Assembly: GCF_004138335.1 (NCBI RefSeq) | Contig: NZ_RYFW01000004.1 | Span: 124,001-188,000 of the forward strand | Source: Peristeroidobacter agariperforans | GTDB taxonomy: Bacteria > Pseudomonadota > Gammaproteobacteria > Steroidobacterales > Steroidobacteraceae | Direction: 5' to 3' | Length of the DNA: 64,000 nt | Part shown: in pieces, positions 40,262-49,509 of the stretch | Layout: each line of letters opens with the position of its first letter | Position numbering within the stretch: position 1 is the first letter of the stretch | The notes under the pieces: generated by a model | What the model was told of the DNA's origin: nothing | The model's database searches: none | Seen by the model: the letters and a program-made list of their open reading frames with translations, nothing else | Program-made: the position numbers and the translations under genes

Positions 40262-40747
40262 ATGTCGCGCAGCTCGAAAGCAAAGGTGGATGACCTGCCG
40301 GAAGGCCTGGATGAGTCGATGCCGCTCACCGAGGAGCTCGAGGGATTTCTCGGCTATCGGTTGCGTCGCGCGAACGCCGCGATGCATCGGCATTTCATAG
40401 CTGCGGTGGCGGACCTGGGCCTTACGCAGAAGCAGGCTGCCGTGCTGTGGCTCATCAATAGCAATCCCGGCATAGCGCAGGTATCGGCAGCCGATGCTCT
40501 CGGCATGGATCGTGCGACGACCATGGCGATCGTCGATCGTCTCGATGAGCGCGGTCTGTTGGTCCGGAGGCAGTCGAGCGCCGATCGCCGCCGCCAGGAG
40601 CTCTACCTCACGCCCGCGGGCCAGAAGTTGCTGCGCAAAGCCAAGGCGCGCGTCGCCAAGCACGAAGAACGCTTCACGTCGCAATTCACGGCCTCGGAGC
40701 TCGAGTTCCTGTTCGAGGCATTGCGGAAGCTGCGCGATGTCACCTGA
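40262..40747 (+). CDS. MarR-family regulator, probably of fcs
   Basis: 161 residues. Typical MarR winged helix: ADLGLTQKQAAVLWLINSNPGIAQVSAADALGMDRATTMAIVDRLDERGLLVRRQSSADRRRQELYLTPAGQ, with the DRR wing motif. It is divergent from the feruloyl-CoA synthetase gene and separated by two inverted repeats. In other bacteria MarR proteins (FerC, HcaR, CouR) repress hydroxycinnamate genes until the CoA thioester is made; the same is inferred here. A short acidic N-terminal extension precedes the first helix. Confidence 0.9.
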   Translation: MSRSSKAKVDDLPEGLDESMPLTEELEGFLGYRLRRANAAMHRHFIAAVADLGLTQKQAAVLWLINSNPGIAQVSAADALGMDRATTMAIVDRLDERGLLVRRQSSADRRRQELYLTPAGQKLLRKAKARVAKHEERFTSQFTASELEFLFEALRKLRDVT

Positions 40748-40793
40748 ACGCTGATACAGCGGATTGTGTGCCCTCAACACCAAGGAAGCCCTC

Positions 40794-41198
40794 ATGAAGA
40801 TTACTGTCGAAACCACCGTTGCCGCACCGATCGAGAACGTCTGGCGTGCCTACACGACGCCTGAGGACATCAAGAAATGGAATGCTGCGTCCGATGACTG
40901 GCACACAACCGCTGCCACTGTGGATTTACGCGTCGGCGGCGCCTTCTCCTCACGAATGGAGGCGAAAGACGGCAGCATGGGATTCGATTTCGCGGGCGAG
41001 TACACGAACATCGTGAAACACAAGCTGATCGAGTACTCGTTCGGCGATCGCGTCGCGCAGGTCGAGTTCAGCGAGGGCCCAAAAGGAGTGAAGGTGCGCG
41101 TAACGTTCGACGGTGAGTCGACTCATTCGGTCGAACAACAGCGCGACGGCTGGCAAGCCATCCTGGACAACTTCACTCGCCACCTCGAAGCTCGCTAA
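40794..41198 (+). CDS. SRPBCC/AHSA1-domain protein
   Basis: 134 residues starting MKITVETTVAAPIENVWRAYTTPEDIKKWNAAS, the classic AHSA1 opening, ending with the helix DGWQAILDNFTRHLE. The fold makes a deep hydrophobic cavity that binds lipids or small molecules; no enzymatic residues can be assigned. It begins 46 nt after the MarR stop with an AAGGAAG SD-like sequence. A second SRPBCC gene follows at 41434, but the two are not close copies. Confidence 0.88.
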   Translation: MKITVETTVAAPIENVWRAYTTPEDIKKWNAASDDWHTTAATVDLRVGGAFSSRMEAKDGSMGFDFAGEYTNIVKHKLIEYSFGDRVAQVEFSEGPKGVKVRVTFDGESTHSVEQQRDGWQAILDNFTRHLEAR

Positions 41199-41207
41199 AT
41201 AGTCGCT

Positions 41208-41292
41208 CATCGGCCGCAAGTTGACGCCGGCTGACGCGTGGCTGCCGATCAATCAGCCCTCGAACGTCACGTTCCTGCGAGCGGCCGACTAA
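41208..41292 (+). pseudogene. Possible 3' gene remnant
   Basis: The 235-nt gap between the two SRPBCC genes holds an open stretch reading IGRKLTPADAWLPINQPSN and then VTFLRAAD, ending at TAA 41292. It has no start codon and looks like the C-terminus of a lost protein. The family is not recognised. The rest of the gap has a GC-rich inverted repeat near 41300-41330 and nothing else I can name. Confidence 0.3.
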
Positions 41293-41433
41293 GCTGTTCA
41301 GGCGCGCCCGTCGCTTTGTGCGCGGGCGTCGCTGCGGTCGTCGGTATGATCGAATAGTTGGGTGGCGATGTCGGCGGCGGCCGTGCTGGGTCGTCCTTGG
41401 CTCGAACCCCCTAATTATTCACAGGAGAGAGTC

Positions 41434-41874
41434 ATGCCAGGCACCGTCCGACTGCACCGCGTACTTCGTACCAAGCCCGAGCGCGTCTATCGCGCGTTCC
41501 TCGAGCCCCAGGCGTTTGCGAAATGGCTGCCGCCGTATGGATTCACCTGCAAGGTGGACCAGCTGGACGCCAAGGTGGGCGGCAAGTACCGCGCGTCTTT
41601 CACCAACTTCAACACCGGGCAAGCACATTCCTTCGGCGGCACGTACAAGGAACTGGTGCCGAACCAGAAGATCAGTTACGTCAGCACCTTCGACGACCCG
41701 AATCTGCCGGGCGAGATGCCGACGACCATCGTCATCACGCCGGTGTCGTGCGGCGTGGCGATCAACATCGTGCAGGAAGGCATTCCCGATGTGATCCCGG
41801 AGGACGGCTGTTATCTCGGCTGGCAGGAATCGCTCGAGCAGCTCGCCAAGTTGGTCGAGCCGGAAATTCCTTAA
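41434..41874 (+). CDS. SRPBCC-family protein
   Basis: 146 residues with SD AGGAGAG before ATG 41434. RLHRVLRTKPERVYRAFLEPQAFAKWLPPYGFTCKV is the AHSA1/activator-like opening; the HSFGGTYKELVPNQKISYVSTFDDP strand pair and the final helix GWQESLEQLAKLVEPE are as in the family. Ligand unknown. It is convergent with the Asp-box gene and both stop codons share the same TTAA (overlap 41871-41874). Confidence 0.88.
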   Translation: MPGTVRLHRVLRTKPERVYRAFLEPQAFAKWLPPYGFTCKVDQLDAKVGGKYRASFTNFNTGQAHSFGGTYKELVPNQKISYVSTFDDPNLPGEMPTTIVITPVSCGVAINIVQEGIPDVIPEDGCYLGWQESLEQLAKLVEPEIP

Positions 41875-44366
41875 GCCAGCGGCTGCGGCCGCCGCACCGG
41901 GCGCGCGGCCGATAGCAGCAACAAGGTGAGCAGCATCCATGGCGTGGTGCTGCCGCCGCCTCCGCCTCCGCCGCCGCCGTTGGCGGAGCCACCCCCGGAG
42001 TTGCTGCCGCCGCTACTGCCTCCGCCGCCAACACCAATGCCCGCGGCCGGTTCGACCACAGCGATGTTGAACGTCATAGTGTTGTTTGCGATCGCGGTGT
42101 CGGGTTGATCGCCTTTCACTGATGCCTGCAACGCGAAGGTGCCCACACTCGGCTGCGTAGAGTTGATGCTGATGTCCGCGAACGAGTCGGTGCGAAGCGC
42201 TGGAACAACGCATGTGACGACATTGGCGGCGACCGAGCACGAGCCATTCGTGCTCGTCGCGCTCACATTCGTTGCGCCTGTTGGCAGCTGCACCTGCGTG
42301 CGAACGTTGGTCGCGGCGAATGGCCCGACATTGCGTGTCCGGAACGAATAGGTACCGCTGGTCCCGGAAGCCACGGAGGTCGTTGCTCCCGTGCCCGTGA
42401 GCTCGAGATCCGGCTCGATGCTGATGTGTTCGACACCACGTCCGGCAATGGAGGCGTACAGGTTGTGAGGTCGCTGTGCATCGACGACCAATGACCAGTT
42501 ATAGCCGAGCCGCCACAAATCATCGATCAATGTCTCCCAGGACTGACCGCCATCGACCGAGCGATGGGTGGCCTGCGTATCGCCGGCATACACGATGTCC
42601 GGGTTCTGCGGATCGATTGCGATTGCGTAGATGGCCAGAGGGGAGAGGGGCGGCAGAGGCAGCCGGGCCCAGGTGTCGCCGGCATCGGTTGATTTATACA
42701 AACCGCCGAATATGGTGCTCATGTAAATCGTTCGGTCGTCAGTGGGGTCGACCGCCACCACGAGCCGGTGTGGATCCGGTGCGGCGGAGGTCGACCAGGT
42801 TGCGCCGCCGTCGAAGGAACGCAGCAACACATTTTCGGTGGAAGCCATCTCGACGCGAGCAATCAAATAGACCGTTCGCGGATTGGAGGGCGCGCTGACG
42901 AGTGCATAGTTCTGGTGAGGACTGATGGAGGTCAACGGCGCCCAGTTGATCCCGCCGTCGACGCTTTGAAACAGGCCTCGCGACTGCGTCATGGCCAGCA
43001 GCGTTTGATTGTCGCTGGAGGTGGAGATGACTTCGTTGACGTATTCGTTGACGAAGTCGGAATCGTGGTGCGCGGTCCAGGAAGCGCCGCCATCGGCTGA
43101 GTGCGCCACGCCGCGCCAGAGTGCGGCCAACAATCGATCGGGCGAATTGGGCAGCACCAGCAGGCTGAAAGCGTCAACCGTGTCGGCGTCGATGCCATCG
43201 AGTTGGCGCAACTGGGGATTGTTCAGTCCCACAGTGCTGCCATCAGCGGCGGAGATCGCGAACAAGCCTTCATACGAAGCCTGCACGTAAATACGATCCG
43301 AACCCGGCGCGCTGATGAGTTTGGCTGGCCCCAGTGCATGAATGCCGCTGTGGCTCGCACTCCAGGTCGCACCGCCGTCGATCGAAGCCGAGATGCCCGA
43401 GGAACCGGCGATCAGCAACCGATCCGGATCGGAGGCGCCGATAGCGATCGCCTGCGTCATACCCGCGTCAACGGTAGTGCCGGCGGGCGCGCTGCCGCCG
43501 ATGTTGGTCCAGTGCGCGCCATCGTCAGTCGAACGCTGCAGGCCATCGAGCGTGCCCGAATAGATGATGCGCGCATCGTTGGGATCGACGGTCACTTCCA
43601 GCGAAGGCCCCATCAGCGCTCGGGTCCAGCTCGCGCCCCGATTGTCACTAAAGAAAGTGCCCTCATACGAGGCCGCCCAGATGCGCGAACCCGCCATCGC
43701 AAAATCCTCAACGGTGGTGGCCGGCATGAGCCAGGGCTGCCAGGTCATGCCGCCGTCCGTGCTCCGGAAGCCTTCGGTCGATGCGGTCACATACAACACC
43801 TCTGGATCGGCGGTATCGATCAGCAGGGTATGAGTCATGTTGATGGTCGGAGATATCTCGCCGCCCTGCCGCCAGGTAACGCCATGGTCGGTGCTGCGAA
43901 AGATATGTCTGATCGACACCACGTACAGCACGCTGCCATCGGGGCTGTATTCGATGTCCCAGGTCGGCACGTTCAGGGTCGATATGTTGTCGAGGTTGGT
44001 CCACGTTGCCCCGGCATCGGTGCTGGCAAGCACGCGGGCATTGAGCCCGGCGGCAAATACTCGATTCGGCTGGGAAGGATGAACGGCGAGGGCGCGTGGC
44101 GCTTCGAGCATGAGATCGTGCACCAGTTGCCAGTGCTCGCCGGCATCGGTCGAGCGATAGATGCCGCCGTTGGTCGCGGCATAAACGATGTTTGCATCGG
44201 TGGGATGCCAGGCGAGGTCGTTCACGCCGCCGCCTTCGGGGCCGACGGGGGTGAATGTATTGGTGCCGGCCGATGCCGGCGGGAGCGAGGTCAGTCCGAT
44301 GCTGAATGCAAGTGCGAACGTGCGGAGGACCCTGGCGCGGGTCGGGAGCCATGCTGAATGAAACAT
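41871..44366 (-). CDS. Secreted Asp-box (BNR) beta-propeller protein
   Basis: 831 residues with a Sec signal (ARVLRTFALAFSIGLTSLPPASA). Residues 40-650 hold many Asp-box repeats (S-x-D-x-G-x-T-W), for example STDAGATWTNL, STDHGVTW, STDDGAHWTN, SVDGGQSWE, forming one or two beta-propellers of the sortilin/xyloglucanase type. About 660-775 is a DUF11-like immunoglobulin-fold domain (RTRNVGPFAATNV, then ISINSTQ). The tail is a Gly/Ser-rich linker, a hydrophobic helix (TTPWMLLTLLLLSAA) and a basic end (RPVRRPQ), which resembles the sorting signals cut by rhombosortase-like enzymes. Likely a surface or secreted glycan- or protein-binding protein; the hydrolase residues of glycosidases are not obvious. 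Confidence 0.85.
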   Translation of the reverse strand: MFHSAWLPTRARVLRTFALAFSIGLTSLPPASAGTNTFTPVGPEGGGVNDLAWHPTDANIVYAATNGGIYRSTDAGEHWQLVHDLMLEAPRALAVHPSQPNRVFAAGLNARVLASTDAGATWTNLDNISTLNVPTWDIEYSPDGSVLYVVSIRHIFRSTDHGVTWRQGGEISPTINMTHTLLIDTADPEVLYVTASTEGFRSTDGGMTWQPWLMPATTVEDFAMAGSRIWAASYEGTFFSDNRGASWTRALMGPSLEVTVDPNDARIIYSGTLDGLQRSTDDGAHWTNIGGSAPAGTTVDAGMTQAIAIGASDPDRLLIAGSSGISASIDGGATWSASHSGIHALGPAKLISAPGSDRIYVQASYEGLFAISAADGSTVGLNNPQLRQLDGIDADTVDAFSLLVLPNSPDRLLAALWRGVAHSADGGASWTAHHDSDFVNEYVNEVISTSSDNQTLLAMTQSRGLFQSVDGGINWAPLTSISPHQNYALVSAPSNPRTVYLIARVEMASTENVLLRSFDGGATWSTSAAPDPHRLVVAVDPTDDRTIYMSTIFGGLYKSTDAGDTWARLPLPPLSPLAIYAIAIDPQNPDIVYAGDTQATHRSVDGGQSWETLIDDLWRLGYNWSLVVDAQRPHNLYASIAGRGVEHISIEPDLELTGTGATTSVASGTSGTYSFRTRNVGPFAATNVRTQVQLPTGATNVSATSTNGSCSVAANVVTCVVPALRTDSFADISINSTQPSVGTFALQASVKGDQPDTAIANNTMTFNIAVVEPAAGIGVGGGGSSGGSNSGGGSANGGGGGGGGGSTTPWMLLTLLLLSAARPVRRPQPLA

Positions 44367-44457
44367 CCGTGCACCCTTGACGATGGCTGGTTATGTCACG
44401 CGCGACGTCATGCCGGCGCTCGTGCTGAGGAGCGCATCATACGTTGAAGCGTCGCGG

Positions 44458-45261
44458 TTACGCGCGATTCTTCACCATCATCCCCGCAATCTCCTTCACC
44501 ATCTTGGCGGCGACCAGCGTCGTCTGGTTGGAGATATCGCAGCGTGGGTTGTACTCGACGATGTCGGCGCCGACGATGGGCTGCCTGATCGACTGGATCA
44601 AATCGATCACCTGGCGCGGCGATGGACCGCCGGGCTCACGATGAGACACGCCGGGAGCGAAGGCGGGGTCGAGGCCGTCGATGTCCAATGAAATATAGAC
44701 CGGCGTCGTGAGCTCCAGTCGCGTGCAATCGCTCCAGCGTCCGGCTTCGATCACCTCGACGTTGAAACGTTTGAACTGCTGGCGATGCTCGTCGCAGATG
44801 GTCCGCAGCCCGACCTGGATCAATCGATCCGTCAGCTTCTCTTCCATGATTCGCGCGAACGGCGACGCGTGCGAGCGAGGATTGTCCTGATAAGCGTGAT
44901 AGATGTCGGCGTGCGCGTCGATGTGAAGGATCGTCAGACTCCGATGGTGCCGCCGCACCCCGCGCATGATGGGATACGTCACCGCATGATCGCCGCCGAG
45001 ACAGATCAGCGGATCGCCCGATGCCAACGCCTCGCCAACGCACTGCTCGATGAGATCCCACGGATCGCGGTCGCCCTCGAAGCGGATGTTTCCCAGGTCC
45101 ACGAGCCTGCCCGGCGCACTCAGGTCGACGCCGCTTTCGCTCCACAGGCTGTAGGCATCGTTGTGCAACTCGCGACGAATCAGATCCGGCGCCTCGGCCG
45201 GGCCTCTGAGATAAGAAGAGTTCTCGTCGTGCGGGACGCCGAGTAGTGCGATCTTGGTCAT
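44458..45261 (-). CDS. Arginase/agmatinase-family ureohydrolase
   Basis: 267 residues from MTKIALLGVPHDENSSYLRGPAEAPDLIR. The three manganese motifs are present: CLGGDHAVTYP, HIDAHADIYHAY and SLDIDGLDPAFAPGVSH. GGPSPRQVIDLI and DIVEYNPRCD complete the family pattern. It hydrolyses a guanidino compound (agmatine, arginine or formiminoglutamate) to urea or formamide in the cytoplasm. SpeB-like agmatinase is the best guess, but the substrate cannot be fixed by eye. It stands alone, divergent from the DUF2799 gene. Confidence 0.88.
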   Translation of the reverse strand: MTKIALLGVPHDENSSYLRGPAEAPDLIRRELHNDAYSLWSESGVDLSAPGRLVDLGNIRFEGDRDPWDLIEQCVGEALASGDPLICLGGDHAVTYPIMRGVRRHHRSLTILHIDAHADIYHAYQDNPRSHASPFARIMEEKLTDRLIQVGLRTICDEHRQQFKRFNVEVIEAGRWSDCTRLELTTPVYISLDIDGLDPAFAPGVSHREPGGPSPRQVIDLIQSIRQPIVGADIVEYNPRCDISNQTTLVAAKMVKEIAGMMVKNRA

Positions 45262-45362
45262 GGCCGACGCTCCTTGGGGCCAACGATTGTGACATAGCTC
45301 ACGTAGCAAACCCTGCCGCCCCGGTACTTTAGGGTCTTGGCCTCCCTGGAGGGCAGATTCAC

Positions 45363-46001
45363 ATGCGAACGGCAAAATACTTCTCGACGGCGCGTGCCGG
45401 TGCGGCGCTGCTGCTGCTTGCCATCGGCGGTTGCGCGACCATGGATCGGGAGGAATGCCTGACCGTGGACTGGCGCACCGTCGGTTTCGAGGACGGCGCT
45501 CAAGGATACTCCGGCGACCGCATCGGCCAGCATCGCAAGGCTTGCGCGGAGTACGGTGTTACGCCCGATCTCACCGCCTATCAGCAAGGCCGAACCGAAG
45601 GATTGCGGGAGTATTGCGTGCCGGCGAATGGCTTCCGGCTGGGCTCGCAAGGCGGCAGCTACGGCGGCATCTGTCCGTCCGATCTCGATCCCGCCTTTGC
45701 CGATGCATACCACTCCGGCCGCCAGCTCTATACGCTCGAATCGCGGCTGTCGAACGTTGCTCATCAACTCGACTCGCGGCGGGGCGATTTACGTGCCGCC
45801 GAATCGGATATCGTCACCCGCTCGGCGGTCGCGATCAGCAGCGACGCCACGGCGGAGGAGCGTGCGCAGGCGGTGCTGGATGTGAAGAATCTCGGCGAGC
45901 GCGTCGGGCGCTTGAAGACCCAGATCCGCCAGCTCGAAGAAGAGCGCGTGCACTGTGAACGCGATCTGCAGGACTATCGGGCGACGCTGAATCTTCCCTG
46001 A
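45363..46001 (+). CDS. DUF2799 lipoprotein
   Basis: 212 residues. Lipobox AIGGC (Cys24) follows the hydrophobic signal. The mature part has DWRTVGFEDGAQGYSGDRIGQHRKACAEYGV and YQQGRTEGLREYCVPANGFRLGSQGGSYGGICP, the DUF2799 pattern. The last about 90 residues form a coiled coil (RLKTQIRQLEEERVHCERDLQDY). Function unknown; probably periplasm-facing. SD-like CTGGAGGG is upstream. The PAP2 gene follows 44 nt later. Confidence 0.88.
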   Translation: MRTAKYFSTARAGAALLLLAIGGCATMDREECLTVDWRTVGFEDGAQGYSGDRIGQHRKACAEYGVTPDLTAYQQGRTEGLREYCVPANGFRLGSQGGSYGGICPSDLDPAFADAYHSGRQLYTLESRLSNVAHQLDSRRGDLRAAESDIVTRSAVAISSDATAEERAQAVLDVKNLGERVGRLKTQIRQLEEERVHCERDLQDYRATLNLP

Positions 46002-46045
46002 TCCCTGCGAACAGCCTACGATCGCCAGCAGATCGCAGGCTGACA

Positions 46046-46936
46046 ATGACAACTGAAAAACTTGCAGAGCTGCTGGCCGTCAATCTCTGGGTCGTGCTGT
46101 TCGTCATCACGCTCGGCATGCTGCTGGGCGCGTGGCTGCTCTGGGCGGGGCTGCAGCGTCATGGCAATCGGATCGTCGCGCTGCTGCAGAAGTTACTCGA
46201 CCGCCTTCGTCCTCATGCCGAACGCCTGCCGATGCCCCGTGCCGTGCACGGCGCCTGGCAAATAGCACGGCAGCTCGGAGTGCAGGTGCTGTTGAGCATG
46301 GCAATTGCGGTCGCGGCATGCGTCGGCTTCGTGGAGATCGCGGACGAGATCGGGATCGACGAAGACCTCGGCCAGTTCGATGTCGCGCTGAGCGCCGCCT
46401 TGAGCCAGCATGCGAGCGATGAGCAGCTGCGCATCTTCGCGGCCATTACCGATTTGGGCGACAAGAAATTTCTCATACCCCTGACCGCGGTCATCGCCGT
46501 GCTGATGCTGTTCCGACGTCGCTGGACGCTGGCGGCCACGTGGATCGTCGCCACCGCGGGCGGCGCGTTGCTGAACGTGGGATTGAAAACCATTTTCGAA
46601 CGCTCTCGTCCCGAACGTCTGCATGATTTCGCAGTCGCCGATGGTTGGAGTTTTCCGAGCGGCCATTCGTCGGGTTCTTTCATCGTTTATGGCCTGCTCG
46701 CCTATCTCATCGTGATCAACTCCAGGCCGCGCTGGCATTTGCCCGTGGCGGCGCTCGCCATGACGCTGATCGTTTGCGTGGGATTCAGCCGGGTGATTCT
46801 CCAGGTTCACTACTTCAGCGACGTCCTGGGCGGCTACGCGTTCGGTGCGGCGTGGGTCGCGGCGTGGATCGCAGGTCTCGAAGCATTCCGCCGCAGGCGG
46901 CAGGGCGCAGATCTGGCGGGAACCAATATTTCATAA
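46046..46936 (+). CDS. PAP2-family membrane phosphatase
   Basis: 296 residues. Six or more membrane helices, with phosphatase motifs KTIFERSRPER (C1), SFPSGHSSGS (C2) and SRVILQVHYFSDVLGG (C3). It removes phosphate from lipids such as undecaprenyl diphosphate or phosphatidic acid on the periplasmic side. The first about 95 residues add an extra helix and a cytoplasmic basic stretch. It lies between the DUF2799 gene and lldP (12 nt to the latter), so it may be co-transcribed with both. Confidence 0.9.
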   Translation: MTTEKLAELLAVNLWVVLFVITLGMLLGAWLLWAGLQRHGNRIVALLQKLLDRLRPHAERLPMPRAVHGAWQIARQLGVQVLLSMAIAVAACVGFVEIADEIGIDEDLGQFDVALSAALSQHASDEQLRIFAAITDLGDKKFLIPLTAVIAVLMLFRRRWTLAATWIVATAGGALLNVGLKTIFERSRPERLHDFAVADGWSFPSGHSSGSFIVYGLLAYLIVINSRPRWHLPVAALAMTLIVCVGFSRVILQVHYFSDVLGGYAFGAAWVAAWIAGLEAFRRRRQGADLAGTNIS

Positions 46937-46948
46937 CGGGGAGCGGCT

Positions 46949-48595
46949 ATGTGGGCACAAGGTTACGACCCCTTCGGCAACTCCATTGTGTCCACGTTCA
47001 TGGCCGCCGTACCGGTGGTCGTGCTGCTGGGCTGCATTGCCTTCCTGAAGATGAAAGCGCACGTCGCGGCGCTGCTCGGCATCGCCAGCTCGCTGGCCAT
47101 TGCGATCGTTGCGTTCGGCATGCCAACGGGCATGGCGACGCGTGCCGCTGCATTCGGCGCGGCGTACGGCCTGATGCCGATCGGCTGGATCATCCTCAAT
47201 GTGATTTTTCTGTATCGGCTGACCGAGCAGCGCGGGCAGTTTCGCGTTCTTCAGGACAGCATCGCCGGAATCACGCCCGATCGGCGCCTGCAACTGCTGC
47301 TGATTGCCTTTGGTTTTGGCGCCTTCTTCGAGGGCGCGGCCGGATTCGGGACGCCCGTGGCGGTGACCGGTGCAATGCTGATCGGGCTGGGATTCTCGCC
47401 ACTGGCGGCCTCGGGGTTGTCGTTGATCGCGAATACCGCGCCGGTGGCGTTCGGTGCGTTGGGCACGCCAGTCATCGCACTTGCCAGTGTGACCGGCCTC
47501 GATCTGCACGAGCTCAGCGGCATGGTGGGGCGGCAGCTGCCGTTCTTCTCGATCATCGTGCCGTTCTGGCTGATCTGGGTATTCGCCGGCTGGCGCGGCA
47601 TGTGGCAGGTCTGGCCCGCCATTGCAGTCGCGGGTGTGACGTTCGCCATTCCTCAATATCTCGTTTCCAACTTTCACGGGCCGTGGCTGGTCGACATCGT
47701 CGCGGCGCTCTGCTCGATGGGCGCGCTGACGGTCTTTCTGCGGGTGTGGCGTCCGGCCAGCATCTGGCATTCAACGAAGCGCGGCGAGCCTGACGGCACG
47801 GTGGCGGCCGAGTCGGCGCTGGCGACTCATACGTCAGAGCAGGTGTTTAAGGCGTGGTTGCCGTGGATCGTGCTCAGCGTGTGCGTCTTCCTGTGGGGCA
47901 TTCCACAAGTCAAAGCCTGGTTGGATTCGTTGTTCATCATCAAAGTGCCAGTGGGCGGGCTGCACGAGTTGGTGCAGAAAATGCCCCCGGTTGTGGCTGC
48001 GCCGACCGCCGAAGCGGCCGTTTATAACTTCAACATCCTCTCGATGACCGGCACGGGGATTCTGGTCGCGTCGATCCTCAGCAGTGTGCTGATGAAATTC
48101 TCGTTTCGTGAGTTCGTGCGTGAATATTTCCGGACGCTGGTGGTCGTTCGCCTGTCGCTGCTGACCATCGCCGCCATGCTCGCGCTGGGCTACGTCACGC
48201 GCTACTCGGGTGCGGACGCGACCATGGGCCTGGCCTTCGCACAGACGGGTTGGCTGTATCCGCTGTTCGGCACCATGCTCGGCTGGCTCGGCGTTGCGCT
48301 CACGGGCTCCGATACCGCATCCAACGTGCTATTCGGCGGCTTGCAGAGGATTACTTCGGAGCAACTCGGGTTGAATCCCGTGCTGATGGCCGCCGCCAAC
48401 AGTTCCGGCGGCGTGATGGGAAAGATGATCGATGCCCAAAGCATCGTCGTCGCGTCCACCGCGACGCGTTGGTACGGCCACGAAAGCGAGATCTTGCGCT
48501 ACGTCTTCTTGCACAGCATCGCACTGGCGCTACTGGTGAGCCTGCTGGTGCTGGGGCAGGCGTATGTGTGGCCGTTGACTACTTTGGTGCACTAG
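46949..48595 (+). CDS. lldP: L-lactate permease
   Basis: 548 residues with about 12-14 membrane helices. The LldP/GlcA pattern is clear: YDPFGNSIVSTFMAAVPVVVLLG at the start, FGFGAFFEGAAGFGTPVAVTGAMLIGLGF, NTAPVAFGALGTPVIALA, and GWLGVALTGSDTASNVLFGGLQ near the end, then NSSGGVMGKMIDAQSIVVA. It carries L-lactate (or glycolate) with protons across the inner membrane. No lactate dehydrogenase or LldR regulator is next to it. SD GGGGAG precedes the ATG. Its last 17 nt overlap the end of the ATP-grasp gene on the other strand. Confidence 0.93.
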   Translation: MWAQGYDPFGNSIVSTFMAAVPVVVLLGCIAFLKMKAHVAALLGIASSLAIAIVAFGMPTGMATRAAAFGAAYGLMPIGWIILNVIFLYRLTEQRGQFRVLQDSIAGITPDRRLQLLLIAFGFGAFFEGAAGFGTPVAVTGAMLIGLGFSPLAASGLSLIANTAPVAFGALGTPVIALASVTGLDLHELSGMVGRQLPFFSIIVPFWLIWVFAGWRGMWQVWPAIAVAGVTFAIPQYLVSNFHGPWLVDIVAALCSMGALTVFLRVWRPASIWHSTKRGEPDGTVAAESALATHTSEQVFKAWLPWIVLSVCVFLWGIPQVKAWLDSLFIIKVPVGGLHELVQKMPPVVAAPTAEAAVYNFNILSMTGTGILVASILSSVLMKFSFREFVREYFRTLVVVRLSLLTIAAMLALGYVTRYSGADATMGLAFAQTGWLYPLFGTMLGWLGVALTGSDTASNVLFGGLQRITSEQLGLNPVLMAAANSSGGVMGKMIDAQSIVVASTATRWYGHESEILRYVFLHSIALALLVSLLVLGQAYVWPLTTLVH

Positions 48596-49445
48596 ACAGC
48601 CGACTGGCAATCGCCCGGGCGTAGCGTTGCTGTGCGCCCGGTGAGAGCGAGGTGAACAAGCAGGGCTCGACCAGCTCGACTTCCTGCAATCGCACGACGC
48701 CATCGTTGTTGGTTGCGAGATCGACGCGCGCATACACCGGCGTCTCGCCGATCTTTTCGAGCACCTGACGCGAAACCTGCAACTCGGCTTCGATCGGCGG
48801 CATCTCGTGAGATTCATCGAAGCCGCGCGGCGCGGATTCCAGCGTCGGTGGCCGGCGAACCGCATGACTGAAAGCGCCGTCGAAGAAAACATACGAACGT
48901 TCGCCTTCAGTCTCGAAGGCCAGCAGATACGGCTGAATCATCAGGTCCAGCCGCGCGACCAGCCGATCCAGCGTTGCTTGCGCCGTGTCGATCTCGGCCA
49001 GGTCGAACACATGCGTTTCGGTTGCACCAGCGGACACGACCGGCTTGATGACGAAGCGAGCCCAGCCGCGCGCGCTCACTTCTCGGCGCAGGTTGACCGA
49101 GCTGCCGGCCGAGACCCACAGCGTCGGCGTGATCGGGATGCCTTGCTGCTCGAGCTCCAGCAAATAACGCTTGTTGAGATTCCATTCGAGCAGGTGAAGC
49201 GGATTGAACAACGCCGTCTGAGCCTGCACGCGACGCGCCCAGCTCACGAACGCCAGCGGATCGAGATGACTGTCCCAGGTCGATTGCACGACGACGGCGG
49301 CGAACGGATCGAGGCGGGCTGTCGCATCGGTCCAAATCAGCGGCGTGGCGCGAATGCCGAGCGCGGCGAGCTCGGCGATCACGCCGCGGTCATGGTGGCC
49401 CAGGTCAGGATGGTATGAGCAGGTGGCAATCGCGATATCGATCAT
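48579..49445 (-). CDS. ATP-grasp domain protein
   Basis: 288 residues. The N-terminus (IDIAIATCSYHPDLGHHDRGVIAELAALGI) resembles the pre-ATP-grasp fold; NLNKRYLLELEQQGIPITPTLWV, ARFVIKPVVSAGATETH and the PVYARVDLATNNDGVVRLQEVELVEPCLF segment carry the ATP- and metal-binding residues. It resembles RimK/DcsG-like ligases that join an amine to a carboxylate using ATP. Substrate unknown; no biosynthetic partner is adjacent. Convergent with lldP, 3' ends overlapping. Confidence 0.86.
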   Translation of the reverse strand: MIDIAIATCSYHPDLGHHDRGVIAELAALGIRATPLIWTDATARLDPFAAVVVQSTWDSHLDPLAFVSWARRVQAQTALFNPLHLLEWNLNKRYLLELEQQGIPITPTLWVSAGSSVNLRREVSARGWARFVIKPVVSAGATETHVFDLAEIDTAQATLDRLVARLDLMIQPYLLAFETEGERSYVFFDGAFSHAVRRPPTLESAPRGFDESHEMPPIEAELQVSRQVLEKIGETPVYARVDLATNNDGVVRLQEVELVEPCLFTSLSPGAQQRYARAIASRLSSAPK

Positions 49446-49509
49446 GCGGTGTCGGCGGGCACTGTTTGACGACCGCTACATTAGCAAAGTCCCGCGGCGA
49501 AATGACGGT

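Noticed and set aside
43101-44357. 418-codon open frame on the plus strand
   Set aside because: Antisense to the Asp-box repeats.
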